From Bacteroidales bacterium (GTDB lineage Bacteria > Bacteroidota > Bacteroidia > Bacteroidales > VadinHA17): a stretch of 64,000 nucleotides of DNA. This document shows, one piece after another, positions 44,973-53,922 of the stretch (position 1 is its first letter; each line of letters begins with the position of its first letter). The notes beneath the pieces were generated by a model, which was not told where the DNA came from, did not search any database, and worked only from the letters and a program-made list of their open reading frames with translations. The stretch is from NCBI GenBank assembly GCA_011620595.1, contig WOYX01000058.1, positions 40,053 through 104,052 of the forward strand, given 5' to 3'. Made by a program: the position numbers and the translations under genes.

Positions 44973-47393
44973 CTAATGCTTAATCACCACTGATGCAACA
45001 GTGCCGGATATTAAAATGAGTGCTGCGAGAACGTAACAGGCACCGGCAGTGCCGGCAAGAGGCACAACCAGGGTGGCAACGGTGAGATAACCCAGTGCAG
45101 CTCCGGCAAGGTCTGAGGCATAAACCGAACCTGTCGTTTCTCCCACACCTGTTGTTGTGAGGATCCTGTAAACAGCACCTGTAATGAAACCTGCCACCGG
45201 AAGAAAAATAAACATTACCGCAATGACTGTACGGGGCGGTGCCGTAACAAGCGAAGGGCTCAGCAGTCCGGTAACCAGGTACAGAGCCGCCAGAAGCACT
45301 GTACAGACTGAGAGTCTGGTCAGGGACAGAAGGTGACCCCGGGCTGCACCGGCCGCCAGTCCGGCCATAAGAAGCGTAAGTATGATTGCGGAAAGTATGT
45401 AGATGTTGCCTGCAGTGATCTGCAGAATGAACATCATTATCATCCCAAAACCTGCCAGCGCCGCTGACGAGGTGAACATCATGATCCCTCCCCGGCGGAT
45501 GAACAGAAACGGGATCAGCAGTAAAACCGCCAGTATTGTTATCATCTCTCCGCTGTTGCCCATCCTCTCCAGCGAAAGAATGTTGGCAAAGAGCGACGAG
45601 ACAGGCCTCATGGCACTATTCATTCCGGCCCCCCTGTCAACCTGCAGGATAATCTGTTCACCCCTCATCCTTATCTCCACGTCATCAAGATAATCACTGT
45701 TCACGTAACTGTTTTCCAGTGACCGGGTCCCGGAAAGACGTGATATCGCCGGGGTGACCGGGCGATCAGAGGCGACAGCATAGAGAACGGAGCCTGGTAT
45801 CAGGGCTATGTAACTGAATGCCTCGTCCAGGGCATTGTAAAGAGGGGAGAAACTCTTCCGGTAACTCTCCGGGGAGTAGTTGTAATATGGCATGGGTGTG
45901 CAGAGGAAGATACCCTTTTCTGACAGATGCTCCTTAACCAGTTGGAAGTACTCCACCGTATAGAACCTGTTGACTGCAAGGCTGGAGGGCGGAGGTATCA
46001 GCTGCAGCACAGCATCATATGTCTCTTCACTCTCTCTCAGCTCTGTTATCGGGTCGTTTCTGACCACGGTCACCGTCATGCCTCCGGCAACAGTGTCACG
46101 GACGCCTTCAGCAGCAATGACACCAGGGTCAAGTTCAATATAAACAAGCTCTTTGATGTCATACTTCCCAAGCTCGGGCAGATGTCTGCGGAGACCTCCG
46201 GAGATGAGCATCACCTTTTGATGGCTTTCCCTTTGAAGAAGTGCATAATGAACGTTCTCCTCACTGCTGACGATGTCGCTGCTGAAAAACAGGGGCCTGT
46301 GATCGTAAAAGACGGTCTGTTCCCCGCTGTAAATGGCTGTGGTAATGTTGCCAAACGGTGTGTCAGTGCTCTTCACTGTTTTGACACCGCGCAGCAGAAG
46401 GCTCCTTGCAGGCAGATCCGGATTTGCTATAATTGCAATGATAACCAGGGGTATCAAAGTAATAATCACTAACCGTGTCGTCCTGACCGGATAGCCGAGA
46501 AGGGTCACGGCAATACCGGCGGCAAAAAGCAGTATCAGAAGATAGAGCTCGTAATTGGGTATGTGCAGCGTCACTGTCACGGCTGTAACCACCCCGGCTG
46601 CTACCGACCCGACTGTCTCAATTCCGAAGCTGCCGCCGGGAGCCAGCCCTGAAGCAGCCTTCCTGATGACCGAGAGCCTGATGAAAACCAGTGATGCGAT
46701 AAAGGTCACAGGGGCGACACTGACCGCAAGGATGGCTGCTGTCTGCAGTAGTGTGGCTGTCTCGCCGCGGTTGAGCAGAAGGATGTTCATGAGTATGAAG
46801 GCGACAGGGGCAAGGGCCGTGGCGGCAAGCAGTGTCCAGATCATCCTTCTCACCTTCGTTATCTTTGACCTGTTGCCTGCAATGGCGCCTGCAGCGGCAA
46901 TGATCAGCCAGACCCACAGGAATAGTGCTGCCGAGACCTCCGTTCCGCCACCAAGGATCACCGCCTCACGCATCATAATAAACTGCGACGATGAGCTGAC
47001 AAAACCGGTAAGCAGGAGAAGCAGCGATGAACTCTCAACCGGAACCATGTCAGGGGAGAAATCAGCTGCAGAAACAGCCTCGCTCTGCCTGCCCCTTCCA
47101 AAATAGTAACTGAGATTATGTGCAAGGTGGATAATGGTCACAAATATCATTGAAATACCGGCCTCAACATGCCAGGTCAGCAACTTGTCATAGAACGGAA
47201 TATCCCATTTGTAGGTTATCTTCAGTGCCATAAAGAGGCCGAAGAGCCCTGTCAGGGTAAAAACGGCAAGCAGCACCCAGTTCCAGAAGCGACGGTGCGA
47301 TTGCCTGGCGGTGAACCCCGTGGAAGAGAGGTAATAAGTGTAGAGATAGAATATCAGGACTGTGAGTCCTATGGGAATGACATGGTATGTCAT
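44973..47393 (-). CDS. Polytopic membrane protein with spermidine-synthase-like domain
   Basis: An 806-residue protein with about 16 membrane helices around a central soluble domain (about 335-560) of the spermidine-synthase/SAM-methyltransferase fold: VMLISGGLRRHLPEL, YIELDPGVI, VVRNDP. The catalytic Asp expected after YD (YDVIIVDSTDP type) is missing; here the sequence is YDAVLQLIPPP, so aminopropyl transfer is doubtful. The N-terminal part has three helices; His75 and His89 (His-x13-His) lie on the third, with His92, spaced like haem-b ligands. It overlaps amrBA upstream by four bases and precedes amrS by 26. Function unknown; a partner of the AmmeMemoRadiSam proteins is inferred. Confidence 0.8.
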   Translation of the reverse strand: MTYHVIPIGLTVLIFYLYTYYLSSTGFTARQSHRRFWNWVLLAVFTLTGLFGLFMALKITYKWDIPFYDKLLTWHVEAGISMIFVTIIHLAHNLSYYFGRGRQSEAVSAADFSPDMVPVESSSLLLLLTGFVSSSSQFIMMREAVILGGGTEVSAALFLWVWLIIAAAGAIAGNRSKITKVRRMIWTLLAATALAPVAFILMNILLLNRGETATLLQTAAILAVSVAPVTFIASLVFIRLSVIRKAASGLAPGGSFGIETVGSVAAGVVTAVTVTLHIPNYELYLLILLFAAGIAVTLLGYPVRTTRLVIITLIPLVIIAIIANPDLPARSLLLRGVKTVKSTDTPFGNITTAIYSGEQTVFYDHRPLFFSSDIVSSEENVHYALLQRESHQKVMLISGGLRRHLPELGKYDIKELVYIELDPGVIAAEGVRDTVAGGMTVTVVRNDPITELRESEETYDAVLQLIPPPSSLAVNRFYTVEYFQLVKEHLSEKGIFLCTPMPYYNYSPESYRKSFSPLYNALDEAFSYIALIPGSVLYAVASDRPVTPAISRLSGTRSLENSYVNSDYLDDVEIRMRGEQIILQVDRGAGMNSAMRPVSSLFANILSLERMGNSGEMITILAVLLLIPFLFIRRGGIMMFTSSAALAGFGMIMMFILQITAGNIYILSAIILTLLMAGLAAGAARGHLLSLTRLSVCTVLLAALYLVTGLLSPSLVTAPPRTVIAVMFIFLPVAGFITGAVYRILTTTGVGETTGSVYASDLAGAALGYLTVATLVVPLAGTAGACYVLAALILISGTVASVVIKH

Positions 47394-48904
47394 CTGTGGT
47401 CCTTTTCGCCGAAGACATAGGCTTCGTAGACAAAGATCTCACAGTTTTTGTCTTTCCACCCGTCCCAGCCGATACCTGCCTTGTCACGTGCGCAGTATCC
47501 AAGGAACTGCTCTGCAGTCCATCCTCTTTCTGAGGCAACCTGGGGAAGGAGGGTACCGGACCTCATGCCGTTCTTCAGATAAATGCCGTGTGTGCCAATC
47601 TTTATCTCCTCAGCCCCCCTGACTTTTTTCATCGGTCCGAGAACCGATATTTCAATCTCTGTCAGCGGATACTCGGCAGCCGTCAGCTCCGGAAACCTGG
47701 GATCGCCGAATGCTGCCTCCACAGCCATCTGAGCTATCACCTCATATAGTGGCTCCGATGAGGTGAAGCGGCCAATGCAACCTCTCAGCTCTCCCTTTTT
47801 CGTTATCGTGACGAAAGCTCCCAGCGGCTCCCTGAGACGAGGAGTGATCTTCGAGGGGTCCACAGGATCGGGACGCCGTCCCCGGAGCCTGGCAGAGATG
47901 GCACCTCGGGCGATGGCCAGCAGTGTGCTTTTCTCGCCTGCAGTCAGCAGGAACTTTTCTCCGGACCGGGATGGCTGCTCTGCTGCAACACTTTTCTTCT
48001 CCAACACAATGGCATTGTACCCTACCACCTCATCCCTGCCACCATGCGGCGAGTCACCGGAATTGGAGTAACCTGCATTACGCCAGGTAAGCCCTGACTG
48101 CCCTTCTGTAAGATAGAGAAGGACGAGACCTGCAGGCCACCCACACATGGCCGTCACCAGGTTGTGGGTGCCGGACGTCTCGATGGCTTTGACAGTTTTC
48201 AGAAAGTTGTCAGGGTCACCCTTGATGATGGCATCGGCGGTAAGCCTGTCCACCTTCCGGGCATCTTCATAGGAGGGATAGTGAGAGAAGTCGCTGCTGA
48301 TGACAAAAAGGTTGCGGTCGTTGAACCACGGCTGCAACCCCCTGGCCACGGCCTTGAGTACGTTTGTGGTGCGGGTGCCGATAAGTATTGGAACTACCGC
48401 CGGTTGACGTTCAAAATGGTACTGAATGAAGGGAAGCTGCACCTCCAGGGAGTGCTCGGGACCATGGGCAGCATCATGCCCGATGAACCACCTGTTGGTT
48501 GCCCTGAGCTTCTCTCCCGCCTCCCGGTTGACCTTGACCTTTCCCAATGGAGTAACCATGTCACCGGAGGTAAATACCGCCGCTCCCTCAAAGGTGTACC
48601 TGTGACTTACACCTATGAGAAACACATTGTCATAGTCAGCCCCGGAAGGTATGGCTGCAAAGCCTGCAGCAGCCGTGCGGCCTGAAAAAACATAACCTGC
48701 ATGCGGCACAATCAGCGCCCTGACCCTTACCCCCGGCAATGGAGCCCCGGCCTTTGCAAAACAGGCTGCAAGCTCATCCCTGAGCGCAACGCCGGAGGCA
48801 GGGTAAAAGCTGCCGGATACGGCAGGCTGCCTGTCTTGCCCCTGTCCGAATATTTTCATAGGCGATAGTATTAACGCAACCAGAATTATGCCAACAGTTT
48901 TCAT
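47390..48904 (-). CDS. amrBA: Exported Memo-AMMECR1 fusion (AmmeMemoRadiSam system proteins B and A)
   Basis: A 504-residue fusion. A signal peptide (MKTVGIILVALILSPMKIFG) is followed by a Memo domain to about 305 and an AMMECR1 domain from about 320 to the end (GAFVTITKKGELRGCIGRF, FGDPRFPELTAAEYP). The Memo metal site known from human MEMO1 is fully kept: His68 (VPHAGY), His101 (GVSHRY), His208 (SDFSHY) and Cys254 (MCGWPAG). Export of this system is unusual relative to the cytoplasmic forms known to me. First gene of a three-gene operon with the membrane protein and amrS. A near-match -7 box TACCTTTA lies at 48925-48932. Confidence 0.9.
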   Translation of the reverse strand: MKTVGIILVALILSPMKIFGQGQDRQPAVSGSFYPASGVALRDELAACFAKAGAPLPGVRVRALIVPHAGYVFSGRTAAAGFAAIPSGADYDNVFLIGVSHRYTFEGAAVFTSGDMVTPLGKVKVNREAGEKLRATNRWFIGHDAAHGPEHSLEVQLPFIQYHFERQPAVVPILIGTRTTNVLKAVARGLQPWFNDRNLFVISSDFSHYPSYEDARKVDRLTADAIIKGDPDNFLKTVKAIETSGTHNLVTAMCGWPAGLVLLYLTEGQSGLTWRNAGYSNSGDSPHGGRDEVVGYNAIVLEKKSVAAEQPSRSGEKFLLTAGEKSTLLAIARGAISARLRGRRPDPVDPSKITPRLREPLGAFVTITKKGELRGCIGRFTSSEPLYEVIAQMAVEAAFGDPRFPELTAAEYPLTEIEISVLGPMKKVRGAEEIKIGTHGIYLKNGMRSGTLLPQVASERGWTAEQFLGYCARDKAGIGWDGWKDKNCEIFVYEAYVFGEKDHR

Positions 48905-48966
48905 AAAACAGCTGTTACAACCTGTAAAGGTAAACCAAAAACCGATAAAAAACGAGGAAGTGATGA

Positions 48967-49425
48967 TCAGATAAGAACGATATTCTCCTTCAGGGTGTTA
49001 CCGTCATCATCGATGCCGTATAGCTTGATACCTACACTGCAGGTGGCATCAGCAGTGACATCCAGGAACGGCGAGAGGGATTCCCTCACATCTTCTTCGC
49101 CCATCGAGTCATACTCCTCGATGTCAAAGTAGAGATGAACAAAAAGTATGTGATCGTTCTTTTTGATTTTCGTGAGTGCCTTCAGAATCTTGCCCATCCA
49201 GAGTACTGAAGAGGTATTGAAGTAATCAACGTTGAATTTCAGGTTTGTGCTCTCTGCAGGATTCTTTGCATATTCAACCGCCCACTTGTAGAGAGGCTCA
49301 AAGAAACCAGTTGCATTCTCCGGTAACGATTTACCGGTAAATGAAAGATTCCCGGTGCTCGCGACAAAATTGACCTGCGGTGTTTTTGTGGTAGCCTCTA
49401 CCTTAATATCCTTAAGCTTTACCAT
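48967..49425 (-). CDS. SiaC-family regulatory protein (DUF1987)
   Basis: A 152-residue DUF1987 protein. In Pseudomonas, SiaC is the switched partner of a SiaA phosphatase and SiaB kinase, and activates a diguanylate cyclase when unphosphorylated. The motif DYFNTSSVLWMGKIL holds Thr71, matching the SiaC phosphosite. No siaA, siaB or GGDEF gene is in the window, so this is an orphan copy here. A near-match box TACCTTTA lies at 49480-49487. It ends 62 bases before amrBA on the same strand. Confidence 0.82.
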   Translation of the reverse strand: MVKLKDIKVEATTKTPQVNFVASTGNLSFTGKSLPENATGFFEPLYKWAVEYAKNPAESTNLKFNVDYFNTSSVLWMGKILKALTKIKKNDHILFVHLYFDIEEYDSMGEEDVRESLSPFLDVTADATCSVGIKLYGIDDDGNTLKENIVLI

Positions 49426-49609
49426 AGTATTTTAGTCGTTTCCTTCCCAGTCACGCATTATTGCCCCAATAGAACTTCATAAAGGTAACCTGTTTTTTTA
49501 GAAGGTATTTCCGTATTCGTCAAAAAAAAATAACCAGTTATCAACTTTTTTAAATAATTTGTCCCTTTGTTGTCTCATTCTTTCAGACAGTTCGTTCAAC
49601 AGGAAATAC

Positions 49610-49617
49610 TATCTTTG
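49610..49617 (+). promoter_or_regulatory. -7 box (TATCTTTG) of argS
   Basis: Exact TAnnTTTG match 19 bases upstream of the argS ATG. Confidence 0.65.
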
Positions 49618-49636
49618 CAGCCATAATTGAACGAGA

Positions 49637-51424
49637 ATGGAAAACCTGCTCAGGAAGGGCGTGCGTGAGGCTGTAAGAGAGATATGGGGAACAGATGTCA
49701 GTGATGACCTGCTGCAGATACAGAAGACCAGGAAGGAATTTGCCGGTGACCTTACACTGGTGGTCTTTCCCCTTACCCGCATCTCCCGCGGTACACCTGA
49801 AAATTGTGCTGATGCCATAGGTCACTGGCTCACCGCAAATGTCAGTGCCGTGAGTGAATATAATGTGATCAGGGGTTTCCTTAATGTTACCATCGCCCCT
49901 TCGGAATGGGCAAGACGTCTGGAAACGGTGTCTGCCACTGAAAATTACGGTTTTCTGGAGGCGGGAGACTCTTCGCCCATGATCGTGATCGAATACTCCT
50001 CACCCAACACCAACAAGCCCCTCCACCTCGGCCATATCAGGAACAACCTCCTGGGCTTCTCCCTATCCAGGATCTGCAGTGCTGCAGGAAACAGGGTGAT
50101 CAGAACCAACATTGTAAACGACCGCGGAATTCACATCTGCAAGTCGATGCTGGCATGGCAGATGTTCGGTAACGGTGAAACACCCGAAACAACCGGGAAA
50201 AAGGGAGATCACCTTGTGGGCGATTACTATGTTTTGTTTGAACACAAACTGCGTGAACAGTCAGAACAACTCATCGCAGAAGGCATGACACCCGAAGAGG
50301 CGAGGGACAATGCCCCACTGATGAAGCAGGCAAGAGAGCTCCTCCTCAAATGGGAGGCAGGCGATACCGATACCGTTGAATTGTGGAGAGAGATGAATTC
50401 CTGGGTCTATGAGGGATTTGACACTACCTATAAAGCCCTCGGAGTGGAGTTCGATAAGATATATTATGAGTCTGATACATACAAAATAGGCAAGGAGCTG
50501 GTAATCAAGTCGCTGGAGAAGGGCGACCTTATCAGGAAGGATGACGGCTCTGTATGGATAGACCTTACCGCCGACAACCTGGACCAGAAACTGTTGCTCC
50601 GCTCCGACGGCACCGCCGTCTACATGACACAGGACCTGGGAACGGCTGTGATACGGTATGCCGACTATCATTTTGACAGGCATATCTACGTTGTGGGTAA
50701 TGAACAGAACTACCACTTCCAGGTACTTGCACTGACGCTGATGCGGATGGGATACCGATGGGCAGAAGGACTGCATCACTTCTCCTATGGAATGGTTGAA
50801 CTGCCTGAAGGCAAGATGAAATCGAGAGAAGGAAAAGTGGTTGATGCCGATGACCTGATAGAGGAGATGATCGCCACTGCTACGGAAATGTCAAGAGAAC
50901 TTGGCAAATTGGAAGACTACAGCGGGATCGAAAGAGCAAATATCTGCAGACAGATAGGATTGGGTGCCCTCAAATACTTCATACTCAAGGTTGACCCAAA
51001 AAAGAACATGACCTTCAACCCGGCAGAATCAATAGACTTCAACGGCAATACAGGTCCCTTTATACAGTATACCTACGCCCGCATCAGGTCAGTAATGAAA
51101 AAGGCTGAAGAGACAGGGGCCGGTCAGGGCGAAAGAGACTGCAGTGATGTAATCCCAAACCTTAAGGAGATCAGTGTCATAAAACTGCTGAACGACTTCC
51201 CCTCCCTGGTTGTTGAAGCATCGGAAGAGCTCAGCCCCGCACTGATTGCAAATTATTGTTACGAACTGGCAAGGGAGTTCAACCAGTTCTATCATGATTA
51301 TTCCATCCTCGGTGAGAAGGATAAAAAGATACGCGACTTCAGACTGAAACTCACCGCAGTGACAGGCAGGGTGATTGAAAAAGGACTCTGGCTTCTGGGT
51401 ATTGAAGCGCCGGAAAGAATGTGA
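49637..51424 (+). CDS. argS: Arginine-tRNA ligase
   Basis: Class I synthetase that charges tRNA-Arg. HLGH (residues 130-133) is the HIGH motif. The KMSKS loop is replaced by MKSREGKVVDADD, a known variation in arginyl synthetases. The N-terminal Add1 domain and the C-terminal anticodon-binding DALR region (YCYELAREFNQFYHDYSIL) are complete; 595 residues is normal. Promoter box at 49610-49617; ffh follows after 19 bases. Confidence 0.97.
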   Translation: MENLLRKGVREAVREIWGTDVSDDLLQIQKTRKEFAGDLTLVVFPLTRISRGTPENCADAIGHWLTANVSAVSEYNVIRGFLNVTIAPSEWARRLETVSATENYGFLEAGDSSPMIVIEYSSPNTNKPLHLGHIRNNLLGFSLSRICSAAGNRVIRTNIVNDRGIHICKSMLAWQMFGNGETPETTGKKGDHLVGDYYVLFEHKLREQSEQLIAEGMTPEEARDNAPLMKQARELLLKWEAGDTDTVELWREMNSWVYEGFDTTYKALGVEFDKIYYESDTYKIGKELVIKSLEKGDLIRKDDGSVWIDLTADNLDQKLLLRSDGTAVYMTQDLGTAVIRYADYHFDRHIYVVGNEQNYHFQVLALTLMRMGYRWAEGLHHFSYGMVELPEGKMKSREGKVVDADDLIEEMIATATEMSRELGKLEDYSGIERANICRQIGLGALKYFILKVDPKKNMTFNPAESIDFNGNTGPFIQYTYARIRSVMKKAEETGAGQGERDCSDVIPNLKEISVIKLLNDFPSLVVEASEELSPALIANYCYELAREFNQFYHDYSILGEKDKKIRDFRLKLTAVTGRVIEKGLWLLGIEAPERM

Positions 51425-51443
51425 GTGACAATTTTAGAAAGTT

Positions 51444-52766
51444 ATGTTTGAAAATCTGAGTGAGAGACTTGAACGGTCGTTCAAGATACTGAAAGGCGAA
51501 GGAATAATTTCTGAGATTAACGTCTCGGAGACTCTGAAAGATGTTCGCAGGGCACTTCTGGATGCTGATGTTAACTTTAAGATAGCCAAGCAGTTCACAG
51601 ATACCGTGAAGCAGAAGGCGCTGGGACAGAATGTGCTGCAGGCTGTTAAACCTTCACAAATGATGATCAAGATCGTCCATGACGAACTTGTTCACCTTAT
51701 GGGCGGTGAGAAGATTGACATCAATATCAGGGCAAATCCCGCCGTAATACTTATAGCAGGATTGCAGGGAAGTGGTAAGACAACCTTCAGCGCCAAGCTG
51801 GCCAGGTACCTGAAGAGCAAGAGAGGGAAGAATCCGCTGCTGGTGGCAGGCGACGTCTACAGGCCGGCGGCCATAGAACAGCTCAAGGTGCTGGGCTCGC
51901 AGATAGAGGTGCCTGTCTATAGCGAAGAGGGAAGCCTGAAACCGGTTGAGATAGCAAGGAATGCCGTCAGAGAGGCTAAGAAAAACGGCAATGACCTTGT
52001 CATCATAGACACGGCCGGACGCCTGGCCGTTGATGAGGAGATGATGAACGAGATCGCAGCCGTGAAAAACGCCGTCACACCCCACGAGACCCTCTTCGTA
52101 GTCGACTCCATGACAGGCCAGGATGCTGTCAATACTGCCTTCGAATTCAACGAGAGAATAGACTACGACGGTGTGGTGCTGACGAAACTTGACGGTGATA
52201 CCAGGGGAGGGGCAGCACTTAGCATAAGGGCGGTGGTCAATAAACCCGTGAAATTCATAAGCGCGGGAGAAAAGATGGATGCCATTGATATCTTCTATCC
52301 AGAGAGAATGGCCGACAGGATACTTGGCATGGGAGACATCGTCAGCCTGGTGGAAAAGGCACAGGAACAGTATGATGAGGCTGAAGCACGCAAGCTCCAG
52401 AAGAAGATCGCCAGGGACCAGTTTGATTTCAACGACTTTATCTCCCAGATTCAGCAGATAAAGAAGATGGGAAACATGAAGGAGCTAATAGCGATGATAC
52501 CAGGTGTGGGCAAAGCGATCAAGAACCTTGATATTGACGACGATGCCTTTAAGGGTATCGAGGCAATAATATCAAGCATGACGCCGGACGAGAGATCAAA
52601 TCCCATGCTGCTCAACGGAAGCCGGAGAAAACGTATTGCTGAAGGCAGCGGCACAACGGTAACCGAAGTGAACAGGCTACTGAAGCAGTTTGATGAGACA
52701 CGTAAAATAATGAAGACGGTCGCAAAGGGAGGCGATCTGTCAAAACTGGCAGCGAGAAGGCAATAG
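51444..52766 (+). CDS. ffh: Signal recognition particle protein Ffh
   Basis: Ffh binds 4.5S RNA and signal sequences and targets ribosomes to FtsY. The N domain, G domain with [28 protein letters not shown] and [14 protein letters not shown], and the methionine-rich M domain ([32 protein letters not shown]) are all present in 440 residues. No SRP RNA was found in the window. Co-transcribed with argS; the gap to folD is occupied almost completely by a repeat. Confidence 0.98.
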   Translation: MFENLSERLERSFKILKGEGIISEINVSETLKDVRRALLDADVNFKIAKQFTDTVKQKALGQNVLQAVKPSQMMIKIVHDELVHLMGGEKIDINIRANPAVILIAGLQGSGKTTFSAKLARYLKSKRGKNPLLVAGDVYRPAAIEQLKVLGSQIEVPVYSEEGSLKPVEIARNAVREAKKNGNDLVIIDTAGRLAVDEEMMNEIAAVKNAVTPHETLFVVDSMTGQDAVNTAFEFNERIDYDGVVLTKLDGDTRGGAALSIRAVVNKPVKFISAGEKMDAIDIFYPERMADRILGMGDIVSLVEKAQEQYDEAEARKLQKKIARDQFDFNDFISQIQQIKKMGNMKELIAMIPGVGKAIKNLDIDDDAFKGIEAIISSMTPDERSNPMLLNGSRRKRIAEGSGTTVTEVNRLLKQFDETRKIMKTVAKGGDLSKLAARRQ

Positions 52767-52767
52767 C

Positions 52768-52900
52768 CAGTCCTCAGTCGGCCACCTTCGCCACACCCTG
52801 CGTTAAAACTTCGTACTTCGTCCGTCGAAGTCGGATGTCGAAGAAGGCTTCGGTGGCTGAAGCAGGCAAAATCGAAAATCGAAAATCGAAAATCGAAATC
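52768..52900 (+). repeat. Composite dispersed repeat filling the ffh-folD gap
   Basis: Two CAGTNNN heptamers (52768-52781), a palindrome-rich core (52780-52866) and four GAAAATC-type heptamers (52867-52900) fill the gap exactly, from one base after the ffh stop to the folD ATG. The core matches the reverse complement of 128-202 but carries about 21 extra, partly palindromic bases (TCGTACTTCGTCCGTCGAAG). No gene is encoded. The repeat would form part of the folD leader or an ffh-folD read-through message. Confidence 0.85.
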
Positions 52901-53767
52901 ATGTATCAGATCATTGATGGAAAAGCAACTGCCGCCGAAATACGGGCGGAGATAGCTACAAAAGTAGAGAAGATGAAGGAACGCGGTTTGCGCGTGCCCC
53001 ACCTTGCAGCCATACTCGTCGGCAACGACGGTGGAAGCGAGACCTATGTTTCACACAAAGTGAAGGATTGTGAAGAGGTTGGCTTCCGGTCAACGCTGAT
53101 CAGGCTTCCGGCTTCTGTCACCTCTGAGGAGCTTTTTGAAAGAGTGAAAGAGATGAACAGCAACCCGGAGATCGACGGGCTGATAGTGCAACTACCTCTC
53201 CCTGAACACATCCCGGAGAGCAGGGTCATCGAGGCCATAGCGCCGGAAAAGGACGTCGATGGTTTTCATCCCGTGAATGTGGGACGGATGGCGGCCGGAC
53301 TCCCCTCGCTTGTCTCTGCGACTCCGGCAGGCATCATGGAGCTGCTGAAGAGGTACAAAATAACCCTCAGGGGAGCGGAATGCGTCGTGGTCGGCCGGAG
53401 CAACATCGTCGGCAGACCTGTGAGCATCCTGTTGTCACAGAAAGGTGCTGATGCAACCGTGACCGTGGTTCATAGCCGCACCGCCAATATTGCAGGGATA
53501 ATCAGGAGAGCAGATATCATAGTTGCTGCCATAGGGTCACCGGGATTTATCACTGCTGACATGGTGAAAGAGGGCGCGGTGGTTATCGACGTGGGAACTA
53601 CCCGTGTGCCGGCACCGGAAACAAAGGCTGGCTGGAGGTTGAAGGGTGATGTCGACTTTGAAAACGTAGCCCCGAAATGCTCATGGATAACACCGGTGCC
53701 CGGTGGAGTGGGACCGATGACCAGGGTCTCACTGCTGCTCAATACACTGAAGGCCTGTAACCGGTAG
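52901..53767 (+). CDS. folD: Bifunctional methylenetetrahydrofolate dehydrogenase/cyclohydrolase
   Basis: FolD interconverts 5,10-methylene-, methenyl- and 10-formyl-tetrahydrofolate. Start ATG 52901 ([15 protein letters not shown]) gives 288 residues, the family length; the longer frame from 52835 runs through repeat DNA. The catalytic region [15 protein letters not shown] (Tyr and Lys), IVQLPLPEH, and the nucleotide motif [17 protein letters not shown] are intact. No promoter box was found; the gene follows ffh through the repeat. Confidence 0.97.
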   Translation: MYQIIDGKATAAEIRAEIATKVEKMKERGLRVPHLAAILVGNDGGSETYVSHKVKDCEEVGFRSTLIRLPASVTSEELFERVKEMNSNPEIDGLIVQLPLPEHIPESRVIEAIAPEKDVDGFHPVNVGRMAAGLPSLVSATPAGIMELLKRYKITLRGAECVVVGRSNIVGRPVSILLSQKGADATVTVVHSRTANIAGIIRRADIIVAAIGSPGFITADMVKEGAVVIDVGTTRVPAPETKAGWRLKGDVDFENVAPKCSWITPVPGGVGPMTRVSLLLNTLKACNR

Positions 53768-53785
53768 AGCTGTTCTGCGACAGAA

Positions 53786-53903
53786 TGCTTCTGCTGCCGG
53801 ATTGCGTCTGCCAGTCTGAAACTGCTGAAGTAACAAGTTTTCAGCCCGTCGGGTTCTGCCGCTCAGCTTTATATGCCGTCAGTTCTGCTTCTGCTGCCGG
53901 ATT
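53786..53903. repeat. 18-base direct repeat, 100-base period
   Basis: TGCTTCTGCTGCCGGATT occurs at 53786-53803 and again at 53886-53903, exactly 100 bases apart, between folD and the convergent lipoprotein gene. The spacer holds no gene. It may be remnant duplication. Confidence 0.7.
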
Positions 53904-53922
53904 TCTCTCTTGCTTCCTGCTG

